The position numbers and the translations under genes were made by a program. DNA of 64,000 nt, from NCBI GenBank assembly GCA_006386115.1, contig VFIW01000070.1:62001-126000 (forward strand), given 5' to 3'. The stretch comes from Globisporangium splendens (taxonomy: Eukaryota; Oomycota; Peronosporomycetes; Pythiales; Pythiaceae). The notes under the pieces were generated by a model. The model did not search any database and was not told the origin of the DNA. It saw nothing but the letters and a program-made list of their open reading frames with translations. Positions 53,241 to 64,000 of this stretch are shown in pieces; position 1 is the first letter of the stretch, and every line of letters starts with the position of its first letter.

Positions 53241-54561
53241 ATGGGGTGCGCCACGAGCCACGAAGTCACCGCCAAGAGCCAAGGCGCGAGAAGAGTGGCA
53301 GTGCCCATCGTGCGCTTCCAGCCGATTCCAGATCGCTACGAGACCATCGGTGAGTGTGCTTGTTCTGTCCACTATATGCAACCATAACAGCGCCATTCGC
53401 ACTCGTTTTGATTTGTGCACGTCACCAGAGGAAGTGCAGCACGATTTGCGCAAGGCCGGCCTGGAGTCGTCCAACCTCATCGTCGCGGTACGTTTCCATA
53501 TTGCGTGTTGTTGTCATCGACATTTTGCTTACGAGAGTGTGGAACGGTTGTGTAGGTGGACTTTACGCGCTCGAACGAGGTATAAAGAGAGATCACTTGC
53601 AAGTCGTCGCTCTTGACATGTGAACCTCATTAGTGGCTTTGAATGCTTATCATATTGCAGTGGACTGGCAAGAGAAGCTTTGGTGGCCAGTGCTTGCACG
53701 CCATCGATCCTCTCGGCCGTCTCCTGAATCCATACCAGGTAACCCCACAACGTCTATGGTCGCTGTGGTTCATTCGATAGCATCTGATGATCGGTTGGTC
53801 TCCATTGTGCAATCAGAGTGTGATCTCGATCATCGGACGCGTGCTGGAGGCGTTCGACGACGACAACATCATCCCTGCGTTCGGCTTTGGCGACGTCTCA
53901 ACCCAGGGGGACAAGTGCTTTTCCTTTGCGCTCCCGGACCAACCTGGCGGCTGCCAGGGCTTTGACGACGTGCTGCGCCGGTACAACGAGATCACGCCGA
54001 CGCTCACGCTCCACGGCCCCACCAACTTTGCACCCGTGATCCACGAAGCCATTCGCATCGTGCAGCGCGATGGCGGGTACCACATTCTCGTCATTGTCGC
54101 CGACGGTCAAGTGACCAACGAAGACCAGACGCGCCAAGCGATCATCGAGGCATCCAAGTGGCCCATCTGTACGTAAACTTCTGCTTGTTGTTTGGTGCGC
54201 GTATGTGGATCTCCTCGTATTGATTCATGCTCATCATCACGGTTTATTGCCACATACAGCGATCATTATGGTCGGCGTCGGCGACGGACCGTGGGGTCTG
54301 ATGAACGAGTTTGACGACAAACTTCCAGCACGAAGCTTTGACAATTTCCAGTTTGTCGAGTACAACGCCGTCATGCAGCTCAACAAGAAGAACCCGGAAG
54401 CCGGCTTTGCGATCGCAGCACTCATGGAGATCCCAGGTACGAGGACTTGACCGAATTAAGTTCGCTGTCTGTTTTCCTTCTTGATGATCTGACGACGTGG
54501 GATTTTGTTGTATTCTCTAGAGCAATATCAAACGATCCGTCGGCTTGGAATGATCTCATGA
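53241..54561 (+). CDS. Copine/RGLG-like vWA protein, paralogue 2
   Basis: Seven exons, 53241-53349, 53429-53487, 53556-53579, 53661-53738, 53817-54168, 54260-54436 and 54521-54561, encode about 279 aa. Intron positions and phases match paralogue 1 exactly, including the 24-nt microexon, here VDFTRSNE with the MIDAS Asp/Thr/Ser. The start MGCATSHE is again a myristoylation-type signal. The vWA core has [39 protein letters not shown] and [11 protein letters not shown] three-residue longer loop ([13 protein letters not shown]) separates it from paralogue 1. It ends [13 protein letters not shown] with no RING and no C2 domain. The starts of the two genes are 754 bp apart, so they probably share a bidirectional regulatory region. 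Confidence 0.88.
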
Positions 54562-54987
54562 GAGGATAGCCAGCACGACGACTATGCACAAGTAACGGAA
54601 ATAGCTGAAGCAGGGAAAACAATTACGACGCAGAGCTTTGATATCATTTAAACTATGAAGTAGTTCCCATCGACAGTGTGCAGTTCCCATCTTCCCTGCT
54701 CCAGCGTCCAGCAAATGGGCTCGCTCTTGGTCCCTTTGAACCTTCCCGTGGCACTCTTCTTGCATCAGCTTCGGTCCACTCCCTAAGATTGCCCAACCGG
54801 ACTAGAAGCGCTCCATGATACATCAGTAGAACAAGTAACTTGTAGTAAAAGTGATTTTGCAGTCGTTGGCACTTGATAATCTCCTTCTCAATTCTACCAA
54901 GTCGCTCCCAAGCGTTTCCTTCATTACATAAACAATTTCGCCCCAGAACACGAGTTTGGATATTTGATCTCTGCGCAGTCCGATGGT
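54562..54987. other. Convergent intergenic spacer
   Basis: About 425 bp between the stop of copine paralogue 2 and the stop of ATM; no gene-like signal seen. Confidence 0.5.
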
Positions 54988-57900
54988 TTATAGCCATGGC
55001 GCCCATCCCGGGAACAGATTACACAGGTTGTGCGGATCCTGGGCCGCGCTGATGAGCTGCTTCACTTGGCCCTCGATGCTCAGCGCGTTGCCGTTCGGGT
55101 CCTCGTAGCCCTCCAGCTTCTGCTTGACGCGGATCAGCGCTCTTGCCGCCGCATCGTTGTTGTTGCTGCCGCTGCCTGCGCCTTGCTGCTCGGCGTCGAA
55201 AGTGGACACGGAACTGTTGTCGGTGCTGCTCGTCGTGCTGCTGGGGACTCGACTGCCTACTGCGCCGCCGTTTTCCTCTTTCTGGATGCGCAGCGCCTTG
55301 AGCGGCGACAGCGTCCAGCGGTACAGCGGATCGTGCACAAACACCTCGAGGATCGTGACCACGGACGCGCTCTTCTTGCGCAGCAGCTGCAGCGTGACCT
55401 CACAGCACCGCGTGAACACGCCGTCGCAGCCCGAGACGCCCATGCCGTCCACCAGGTCCCGCGTGAGTCGGAACGGCACTGTCTCGGGCGTGAACAGCGC
55501 CATACCCTGGTCAAACACGACACCAAAGTCGATGTGCACGAGCTCTGCGGTCTCCTCATGCACCAGAATGTTTTGTGAGTGGCGATCTCCAATACCCAGA
55601 ATGTACCCGACGATCGACGTCACAGCCGCGCTCTTCACGTACGCGAGTCGCCGCTGGTACCACATCGCAGGGTCGGGGAATTTCTCCAGGAAGAAATGGT
55701 GGAACACAGGCGTGAAGTTGGACTCGATCGCCTTGTACGTTTCCAGCTTGTCCTTGGCGTTCTTCAGGTGCATGCGGCAGTCCATGTGCTTCCACTCGTG
55801 CGGGTGGTAGCGCTCGTGAGCCGAGAGTCTCTTGGCCGTGCGCCCCACGAGGTAGGACCCCCACGGTATCGTGCTGTCGACCCACTCCAGCACGCCAGCG
55901 ATCGGCGACAGCGGCACGACCTTGTACGTGAGCAGCCGCAGGTTCCGCTGCCGCGTCTGCTGGTCTTCCTTCAGGAAATGGTTCACCGTCTCGAACGCTT
56001 GCTCAATGACCAGATCCTGCCGCGTGTCGTCTTTGCCCTTGACCAGCTGCTTGAATCGTCTTCCGTCCGAGCCGTGGCAGTAGATGATCTTGGGGCGGTG
56101 AATTCCCGAGTCCGTGATGGAAAACAGCGGCTCGAAGGACGACACGCGCACGACGCCAGAGTAGTCCATGTCGGCTCGCGGGATCACGTTGCGCGTCAAC
56201 ACTGCTGGCATCACCGCGCGATTTGCGCCGCGACGCGTGCGGTCTCGCAAGCAGTGGTCGAAGCTCACCTGTCCACCTCCGAGCCCCACAATCGGCACTT
56301 TCGACAGCGCGATCCTCTTGCCTTGCTGGTGGTGGTCTCGCGTGTCGAGCAACGCCAACTGAATGTACGCGTTCGACAAAATGTCTAGAGACTCGAGCAG
56401 CTCCCGCTGGCCGTCGGTCTTGCGGAGCTTCTCGACGTACCTCTTTGCGCCCTCGGCTTTAGCGTCCCCGACGTTCGCTCGGAACTCCGCGGCGCCTTTC
56501 CCCTCAACGTCTCCGCTGTTCTTGAGCGCGAGGAGCTGCACGAGTGCATGGTGTGGGTGCTGTTGGCATAGTTTCAGTACCAACACACTAAGCACGCGCT
56601 GGAAATTCTCGCTCGCCGAACTCTTGCCGCTACGTGACGACCTGCTGGAGGCATCGCTGCCAGTGATGCGAGAGATGATCTGGTACGAGAGCGGCACGAA
56701 CTTGTACGACGGCACCATGTTGATGACTTCCTGCATCACCTCGTTTGTGCCGGTTTTCAGTTGATTGCTGAACCACAGAGACAGCAGCCGAAACACCACA
56801 GCTAGCTCCGCCTTCGGAGACAGCGCGAGCCCCTTGCCATAACTTTGCAACGCGCCCATCAGGAACTGAGCGACCGAGGCTTCGACGCGGCTTCTCTCTT
56901 CGATGTCGTAGGTGACTTCCTTGTTCAGCGCATGGATGTGCGCGCGATTCTCCAACTGCTTCGACTCCTCCATGGCCAGACAGGCTTTGAGTTCCTGATA
57001 ACGGGCCTCGGCCACGCGTTTACCAGCGAGCCATTCTCGTGAAGTCACTCGCGTGTGCACTTGGTGGTGCATATCGGCCATGAACCCGGCTAACGCCAGA
57101 TACGCTTTGGCGGCGCTGCCGACACGTGTCGAGAGAGCCACGGCATCTCCCATCGAGTCCACCGAGTCTGTCGCCTTTTGGAAGTAGTCTTCAATGATCA
57201 CCTGCGAGTTCTCGGATCGTTGTGATGCAATCCATTTGCCCGTCTTTGTCAGAACTGCAACATGCAGCATCTGTAGACGCTCTCTTTGATCCTGTGATGC
57301 AGGTTCACGTAAACGATTCTCCAAGTCCAGTCGAAGCAATTTCGCTGTCCAAATTGCACTCCGCGCTTCTTGTTGGGTCCACAGCAGTTTTGCCTTTTCC
57401 ATCTTCCACTGCATTGCCTGGTACACGCTCAAAACGCCATGTTCGTGCATCTGCTCCAGCTTGGTCAACGCGCGGTAGGCTACTGCGATTCTCTTGGCTT
57501 TGCGACTCACTGATGCGAGTGACAAGTGGAGCTCTGCAAGCATCCCGTGGCTGTCTCGTGCATCTAGTACCTTGAGGAGCGCTTCTTGCAGACTTAACAA
57601 GTTCTCCATCTGCTCAAAATCGTTCCGAACGCGTACGTGCCTTTTCTGCCACACGTTGAACAAAGATGGCAGATCCACGGATCCGTCTGGGACTGTAGCT
57701 TCCGGCGGATTTCTCACACCACCCGACAGGTCAAAGCCTTTCTTTATGTTAGGCTCGCTGTAAACAGTTCTCACCGCTGCGCGAGCTGCTTCTTCGATAT
57801 CGCGAATTGATTCCAGCCACAGCAGTGCCTTGTACGAGTCTCGAGTGCTCTCTAGTCCACGCAGACTCAGCTGCGCCGACTTCAGGATCTGCTCTTTTGA

Positions 57901-60900
57901 TTTCTTTGTCAGCAAAAACAAATACTTGGTGTCTCCGTGGGCGAGCGCTTTCAAGGACTGGTACAACACCTGCTGGTGGCGATGTGGGGTTTCTTGCTGA
58001 TCGGGACTGCCGACATTGTCGGCGCGCCACGAACTTGAGTTTAAACTGGTTCCAGCAGCGCTCCACTGCAAGCTTTTCCATGCCAACTCGTATTTGAACT
58101 CGTTCATTTGCGGGGACACATTGGGCACGGACAGGACAGTACCCAGTGACTGCAAGTACCCTTGGAGTAGATTATGATACCCCAAGTTACGCAACGACGT
58201 GAACATTCCCTCCACCAGCCGCGTCATATGCGCTGCATCCTTCGTCGACTGTATCTGCAAGGATACGTCATACAGCGGAAGAGCCTTTGTGTAGCTTCCT
58301 TCTCGATTGTAGGTAATCAGTTGAGATCCCAGCGTCCTGCCGTCATTGATCCCGTAGATGCCGTCAACATTGTTATCAAAGCTGTACGCCTCCACCAAGA
58401 TTCGGCGTGCGTTCTCATCGAGGTCTTCTTGAGAGTTTGACGACAGACATGGGATCGTGCCACCATTCTTCTCTTCCAGCCACATCTCAACATACTGCAT
58501 CGCCGAGTACGGCATCTTGGCGTGAATCGCTGCCATTGCAAGATCGAGCAAGTTGACATCGACCCCACAGCCATAAGCTGCCTGGTTCAAAAACTGTTGC
58601 TGTGTGCTGCTGCTGCTTCGAGGTGTCGTGTTGCTCTTCTTGTCATTCGGCAAGGCTCCGCCATTCGACTCCACAAAGTATGCCTTTCCAATTTCTCGCA
58701 AGAAGTTCACAGTGTGAATGAGAAGCTGTACGATCGCTAGCGGCTCCGAACCCAACACCTCGTCGTTTTCTTCGGCGGACCCGGAAGCTACGCAACTCGG
58801 CTTTGCAGCGCTGACGATGATATCTCGGATACCGTTCTGCACGACCGCAACGACTCTGGACAAACCTGCTTCTGTCGACGACTTTCGCAAAATGGTCCAC
58901 AGCACATACGGAAACAGGAAAACGGCCATTTCCGTTCGAGCACGGACCAGTGTCGCGCATGCGCAGAGAACTGGATCGTTAGACTTCGATGCGAGGTAGG
59001 ATGTCATTGAGCGAATCCACACATCAAAGCCAAGCGAGCTGCCAGACTTCCACAGTTGAGCATGCTGTTGGCGAGATACTGGAACGTTTGGGTCCTGGGA
59101 AAGAAGCTGCCATGTCATAAGTGACGAGTTTGACCAATTGGACGATGGTGACTCAACAAAGGGCTCTAAGAATGCCTTGAGCTCGCTATCCTTGCATTTC
59201 GCGAGTGCAGTCATTCCTTCATCTAGCCGAAGCAAATTCTTCAGAGCAACCACAGTTTCTTGGATGACATCTGCACCAAGTTCTTTTTCTTCGAAAAGCA
59301 GAGAGCTCAGATACACGAGCAAGCGTTCGTGCATCAACGACAGGAAGTTGGTTTTTGTCTCACGTAGAGCGCCTCTGCTGAACTGCTGCTGATATAATCG
59401 AGACAGGTAAGCGGTGTCGGATCCAGGATTCAAGTCAGCCTGCGTTTCGTCAAGAGCTCCAACTGCACTGAGTGCATCAGCGATGGACACGAGTACGTCG
59501 TTTTCTGGTCCACAGTCTACACCGCTCTGGTGCCATGCCGTCGTATTCTGATTGGAACTGAGGTAAAAGAGCGTTTTTGTCAGCTTGCCCAACAATTCAG
59601 GTGCTGCTTGGGCTTGAGTCCCGCGATCGAACACGTCTTCGAGTTCACCCACACTCGTCTCAACCCTTGCCAGACGCAAAAGCGACGTTGACAGCGATTT
59701 TTGGTTCGTACCACGACATGCAGCTGCATCACTTTGCCGCGCATAACTTTTCGGTCGAGTTCCTTGCTGATGTTCACCTCCAGATGATCGAAGCAATCGG
59801 GATTGGCGGTAAAATTTCCCTCCAACGTCGTTTGCCTTTTGCAAAAATGCCTCGATCTGTCGGATTGAGCTGCTGGTATTGCTGCCATTCGAGATGGAAC
59901 TGATCGACGACTTTGTGGCATTTTCAGGGGCTACAATTTCTCGACTTCCCGCAATGAGCGAGTTGAGCTTATCGAGACTCGACGATACCCCGATCGGCAC
60001 GGCGTCGATATCAAGAATGTGCTTCCCAAGTCCATTGGCCATGTTGTTGCAAACTGCAAACACCACCCACTCGAGATTCCCTTTATCGTCTCCTTGCAGA
60101 GAGAGCTGCAAGTGTCCTCCATCAAATCCATCGCCACTGCGAGAGAGAATATCCGAAATCTCATGAATCACGAAGCTCAGGTATTTACCAAACACCTCAG
60201 GGGTCTTCATGTACTGCTCACACGTTTCTCGAACCAGTAGCGTCAGTTCTCTTGCGACCTCTCTGCGGCATGAGGCTAACTGCTTGATCACTTGGAAGCA
60301 AATTCGAAGCAGCAACTGCTGCAAAACACAGTCCGACTCGAATGCGCTCTGGGTTTCTCGCACAAATAAATAAAAGCAATGCACGGCGCGGCTCGAGAGC
60401 AACTCTGAAAACTCAGTTCGGAGCAACATGACGTAGAACTCACTCAAGAGCTCTGCAAGATCCATTTTCGTCCACACAAAGCCGGAATACTTTTCCTTCA
60501 ACTTCGCGATAGCATCTTTCCACAAGTTTGGTTCGCTTGGTTGGTCGTTCGGCCGTGCTAGATCCCAGATCGTAAATCGAGCCATCTTGCACACAACATG
60601 GCCCAGATGAGACATGGAGAGAGCACTTGTTGCAGCTTTGTCTTCGGCGACGGTGAGCATTCGTGCAGCAAGTTCTTGTGAAGCAGGGTCGGGAGAGGAC
60701 TGGAGGACGAACGAAATTGCAAACAAGTCGGTAGTCAGCTGTTCGTCAACTGCAGCTCGTCTGCGCACAGCAAATTCGTCGCTGAGATTCGTCGATGCTC
60801 TTCTAAAAAATATGTCGGTCAGTTCGTTCACAAACGTGAATTCCCCTGGTTGCATATCAGCCTGATTAATCGAATCGTACAGCACTCCGACGGGGAAAAT

Positions 60901-63900
60901 GATATCCACTTTATCTGCAAAGCCATCCAGCAGCGAATCACCCGTTCTTTGCGAGCTCGACCCTCCAAGTAGAGCCCTCGGGAATAGCTCCAGCAGCTCC
61001 CTCGCACTTGGGCGAGACGACACCTCGCAATCTGTGGTGGTCGCTTGATTCTCCGCACTTGCGATGGCAGTGTGCATGTTCATGGCGATAAATTGGTACC
61101 ACAAGAAGCAAAAATGGTCGTCCAGCAATCGTGAGAACATTGGGTACGAATACGCGCAAGAAATTGCACGCAACCAAGAGCGCAAAAGTGGCGACGATGG
61201 ACTTGAATATAGCCGCACCTCGCTCAAAGCCAGCTGCATAAAAACAGCCAATGCCTGGGGCAGCACGTCTTCGCTCGAGCATGCGCTAACGTACAGAGCC
61301 AGCATCACCGTCACACAACTGTCGATCGTGGTAATATCGGGCTCTACACTGGATGAAGTCACTTCTTTGCTTGTTTCCGTGGCTTTGGATTTGATTTCAG
61401 GGCTGCTTCCTGGTAGTAGCGGCGCGAGATTTTCAGACAAATCTTTAAACAACTGGATGCCACCTTCAGGGTACATGTAGAAAAGAGTTTGCATACTGCA
61501 CACGGCACTTGTACGGACACTGAAATCCACATCGATGAGCCTTTCCATCGAGACATCCACGAAATCCTCGAACACATCGAGTTTAAGGCGGAAGAACACT
61601 TCCAGGCACTCGACATCCACTTGTCTGCCGTTTCTGAACGTGTCCTGAGATCCATGTGCGCTGTCGATAAACTCCCTCGTAAACAGCAACAGTTGCTCCG
61701 GGACTTCTTCATTATGCTGAGACTTTCGGCGCTCGTGCATCAACCCAGCAAGCTTCAAAACGGTGAGAGCCTGGGAGTTGAACAAAACCGTCCAGAAATT
61801 GTTCTCACGCTTTCGCCTTCCACGCGATGCTTCGTCGGTAGCGTAATCGATCAATTTGATCATCAATTCAAGGCTGTCACACCCCGCAACACCGCAGAGT
61901 AGCGCCGAAAGCGCCAGCACAAAATCGGGAGTGAACTTGACTTCTGCGGCTAAATTCGAGACAGTTTTTAGTCCGCTATCCTTTTTCAGCAGCAGCAGCA
62001 CACGAAAGCACCACAGGCTAAGTGTCTTCACGACAAGAGAATTCGCGCCAACACCAGCATTCCGTTGACTTTCATTTCTACAACAAAGTGTGTCACCCGT
62101 GATTTGAAGTCAGTACGCAATGGCCACAGAAGAAGGAGACTGGTGAGGAAAACAGCAACAAAAAGCTTACCCATCGTCAAAGTCGTCTGTCGTTGCCACG
62201 GTCACTGCTTGCGACGAAGGTGTTAAACGTATTTGGCTGCTGCTGCTGCCTGTCATCGCCTCCGTTTCGCTCGTGTTTGACGCTAAAGACGCAGTTTGAC
62301 TTGGCAACACTGCAGAAGCCGATGCTGGAAAGGATTGCGATAACGAAGATCGGGCACTTTGGGATCCGGTGCGATCGTTGGTAACCGAATTTGTTCCAGT
62401 TGCTAGGAGCGCTAAGCCCGCTTCGATGGCGCCAACGATTTTCCGGATGGACGGACGCAGCTCTGACGGAATCCGTAGATTAACAGGATCGGCAGATGGA
62501 TGGCAGCAGCAAAGTATCGTTGCTTTCCCTTGTAAAATCAATATAAGCGAGTGAAATCTCATCAGGAAATGAACGGCATTCTGAGCAGCGCTTGAGTCTT
62601 GCAGGGCTTGTTGAAATATTGACCCTTTCAGATTCTCGGCAACAATCGCCAATACTTTCTTGAGCAAATGCGCAATATCAACCATTCCGGCGCCATCCAC
62701 TGGCCGCGGGAGCTCGGTAAACAGTGCCGCTAAAACCAGTCCTATCTGTTGAAGCAGAAGACAGGTATGTCAGCCTCGATTAAAACCAGACCATCGGCAG
62801 ACACTCACTTAAACAATCAAAACTCACATCCAGCGCACTCGCAAGTAGCTGCATTGGTGCTCGCACGTCCACTCCAGCAACACAGAACTTTTTGGAAAGA
62901 CAGTCGACTAAATGCAAGAAGTGACCCGAAACTTCAGCATGCATTGCGAGTTGGGTCTCTTTCGAGATTGACGGGAATCCGGCATTGGCCCACAGTGGTC
63001 TCTCAAATGCGCCAACGTTCGACAGTCCATCGTTTTGACACCGCAGGGACGTTAAAAGATGAGTCGGCAGCTGAAGGCGTTCGAACTTGTCACGCTTGTC
63101 ATTCGCTCCAGCAGGTGTCTGGGAACAGCCACTAAATGATTCATCACTCACGTAGTCTTGGACAATCGAAGAAAAACGATGAGGAGCTGGTGTCGTGGAC
63201 TCAGGGGAGCGTATACTCGCCAAACCACATTCGTTCATTGTAAAATAGACGCCAAAGCCGTTGAGCTCGCAGTTAGCATCGTCAGAGCCACTGCCTTCGG
63301 AGAGTGTACTCAGGTTTCGAAGCAATTTCGTTGTAAAACAGTTGCGAAGGTCGAGGTTATCGACAGACTTGGACGGCTGAATAAATGAGAGCACCGCCGA
63401 AGCGTACGATATCGGAGATATGGCAACTGCTTCTGTCCAGTTAGGCACCACTACCCCAGGGGCTTTTTCTTGGAATGCTTGGAGTTCAAGGTGCGAGAAC
63501 AAAGCCGAGAGCAAACTTGAGCGGACAGACGCTGGCTTGGACGGGACTTCACTGCTTGTGAGAATGGGCGAAGCAAGAACAGTTTCATCATTTTTCTCAT
63601 CTTGTAGCTCTATGCACTGTAGAAGTGTACCCAGCAAGCGTGCTGCAGAAACCGACATGGTCATGCTCATCGTACCCAGCGACTTTGACGCGGTCGTTAA
63701 CCCACTTGCACTGCTTCGAAACGCAGAGAGACTCCATAGCTGATTTTGACTCGCCTCGACTACAGCATGCGGTACCAGTCCCAACGAGACGCAATTTCTG
63801 AGAAGACCAAGAACAACATCGCCTGGGAAACCTCCGCTCAGTACTGCGCTCTCCGTTGCATGAACGTACGGCAAATCTGGTCGCAGTAAGCACCACCAAA

Positions 63901-64000
63901 TCTTCTTCCACGCGTCGTCTAGTATATCACTGCACAAGTCTCTGTGCATCGCCGAAAGCCGTGATAGCTGCACTAACGCGAGTAGAGTCACATACTGGCG
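54988..64000 (-). CDS. ATM: ATM checkpoint kinase, 5' end outside the window
   Basis: Three exons are visible: 64000-62828 (continuing upstream), 62745-62171 and 62077-54988, about 2945 aa so far with the last exon over 7 kb. The N-terminal part is helical-repeat-like. The FAT domain precedes the PI3K-like kinase domain, which shows RFKQLVKGKDDTRQD, GYILGIGDRHSQNILV (catalytic loop), HIDFGVVFDQG (DFG-type) and PFRLTRDLVDGMG. The C-terminus is a textbook FATC: SIEGQVKQLISAAQDPHN, then LFPGWAPWL. Together these identify ATM/Tel1, the nuclear Ser/Thr kinase recruited by MRN to DNA double-strand breaks, rather than ATR or TOR. Near the C-terminus, between kinase and FATC, an insert rich in Ser/Gly/Asn (near 55150-55260) is lineage-specific. 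Visible size is close to the approximately 3000 aa usual for ATM, so little is missing. Confidence 0.93.

Noticed and set aside
55030..56388. Plus-strand open frames over the ATM kinase region
   Set aside because: They lie antisense to the conserved kinase and FATC coding sequence and show no family motifs.
1..64000. CRISPR arrays, tRNA or rRNA genes, prokaryotic operons
   Set aside because: No regularly spaced repeats, no clear tRNA cloverleaf or B-box pair and no rRNA-like conserved blocks were seen; gene structures are eukaryotic.

Overview
The window looks like nuclear DNA of an oomycete (stramenopile). It has compact eukaryotic genes with short GT-AG introns of about 55-225 bp, FYVE zinc fingers joined to START-like or ankyrin regions, copine-type vWA proteins, and promoters resembling the oomycete Inr core (TCAYTYY followed by a T-rich element). 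Genus and species cannot be fixed from the sequence alone. There are no prokaryotic operons, CRISPR arrays, rRNA genes or tRNA genes that I can see.

Left part (1-24 kb). A gene-poor 4.2 kb stretch comes first, then a broken kinesin motor gene and a divergent CAMK-like protein kinase gene. Next is a tandem array of three nucleoredoxin/tryparedoxin-like genes that share intron positions, a putative mitochondrial protein of unknown function, EMC3 of the ER membrane protein complex, an EF-hand protein and an ankyrin-FYVE protein. A head-to-head pair follows: a complex I NDUFB3-like subunit and the spliceosomal ZMAT2/Snu23.

Middle part (24-42 kb). This holds a GT31 glycosyltransferase, a mitochondrial-type 2-Cys peroxiredoxin fused to a thioredoxin, and a complete RBM5/RBM10-type splicing factor in eight exons. 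It also holds a multi-GAF cyclic nucleotide phosphodiesterase and three 5'-truncated copies of one LINE (non-LTR) retrotransposon family. I could delimit all three LINE copies by their target-site duplications.

Right part (43-64 kb). Two FYVE-START paralogues lie in tandem, followed by a head-to-head pair of myristoylation-type copine/RGLG-like vWA genes with an identical seven-exon structure that includes a 24-nt microexon. The last feature is a very large ATM checkpoint kinase gene whose 5' end lies outside the window.

Themes. Thiol redox proteins recur (three nucleoredoxin-like genes and the Prx-Trx fusion). Phosphoinositide or membrane signalling proteins recur (three FYVE proteins, two copines, and the EF-hand protein). 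Several intergenic regions carry paired CCAAT boxes 30-34 bp apart. Splice sites were inferred by eye from frame continuity and family motifs; no transcript evidence was available.
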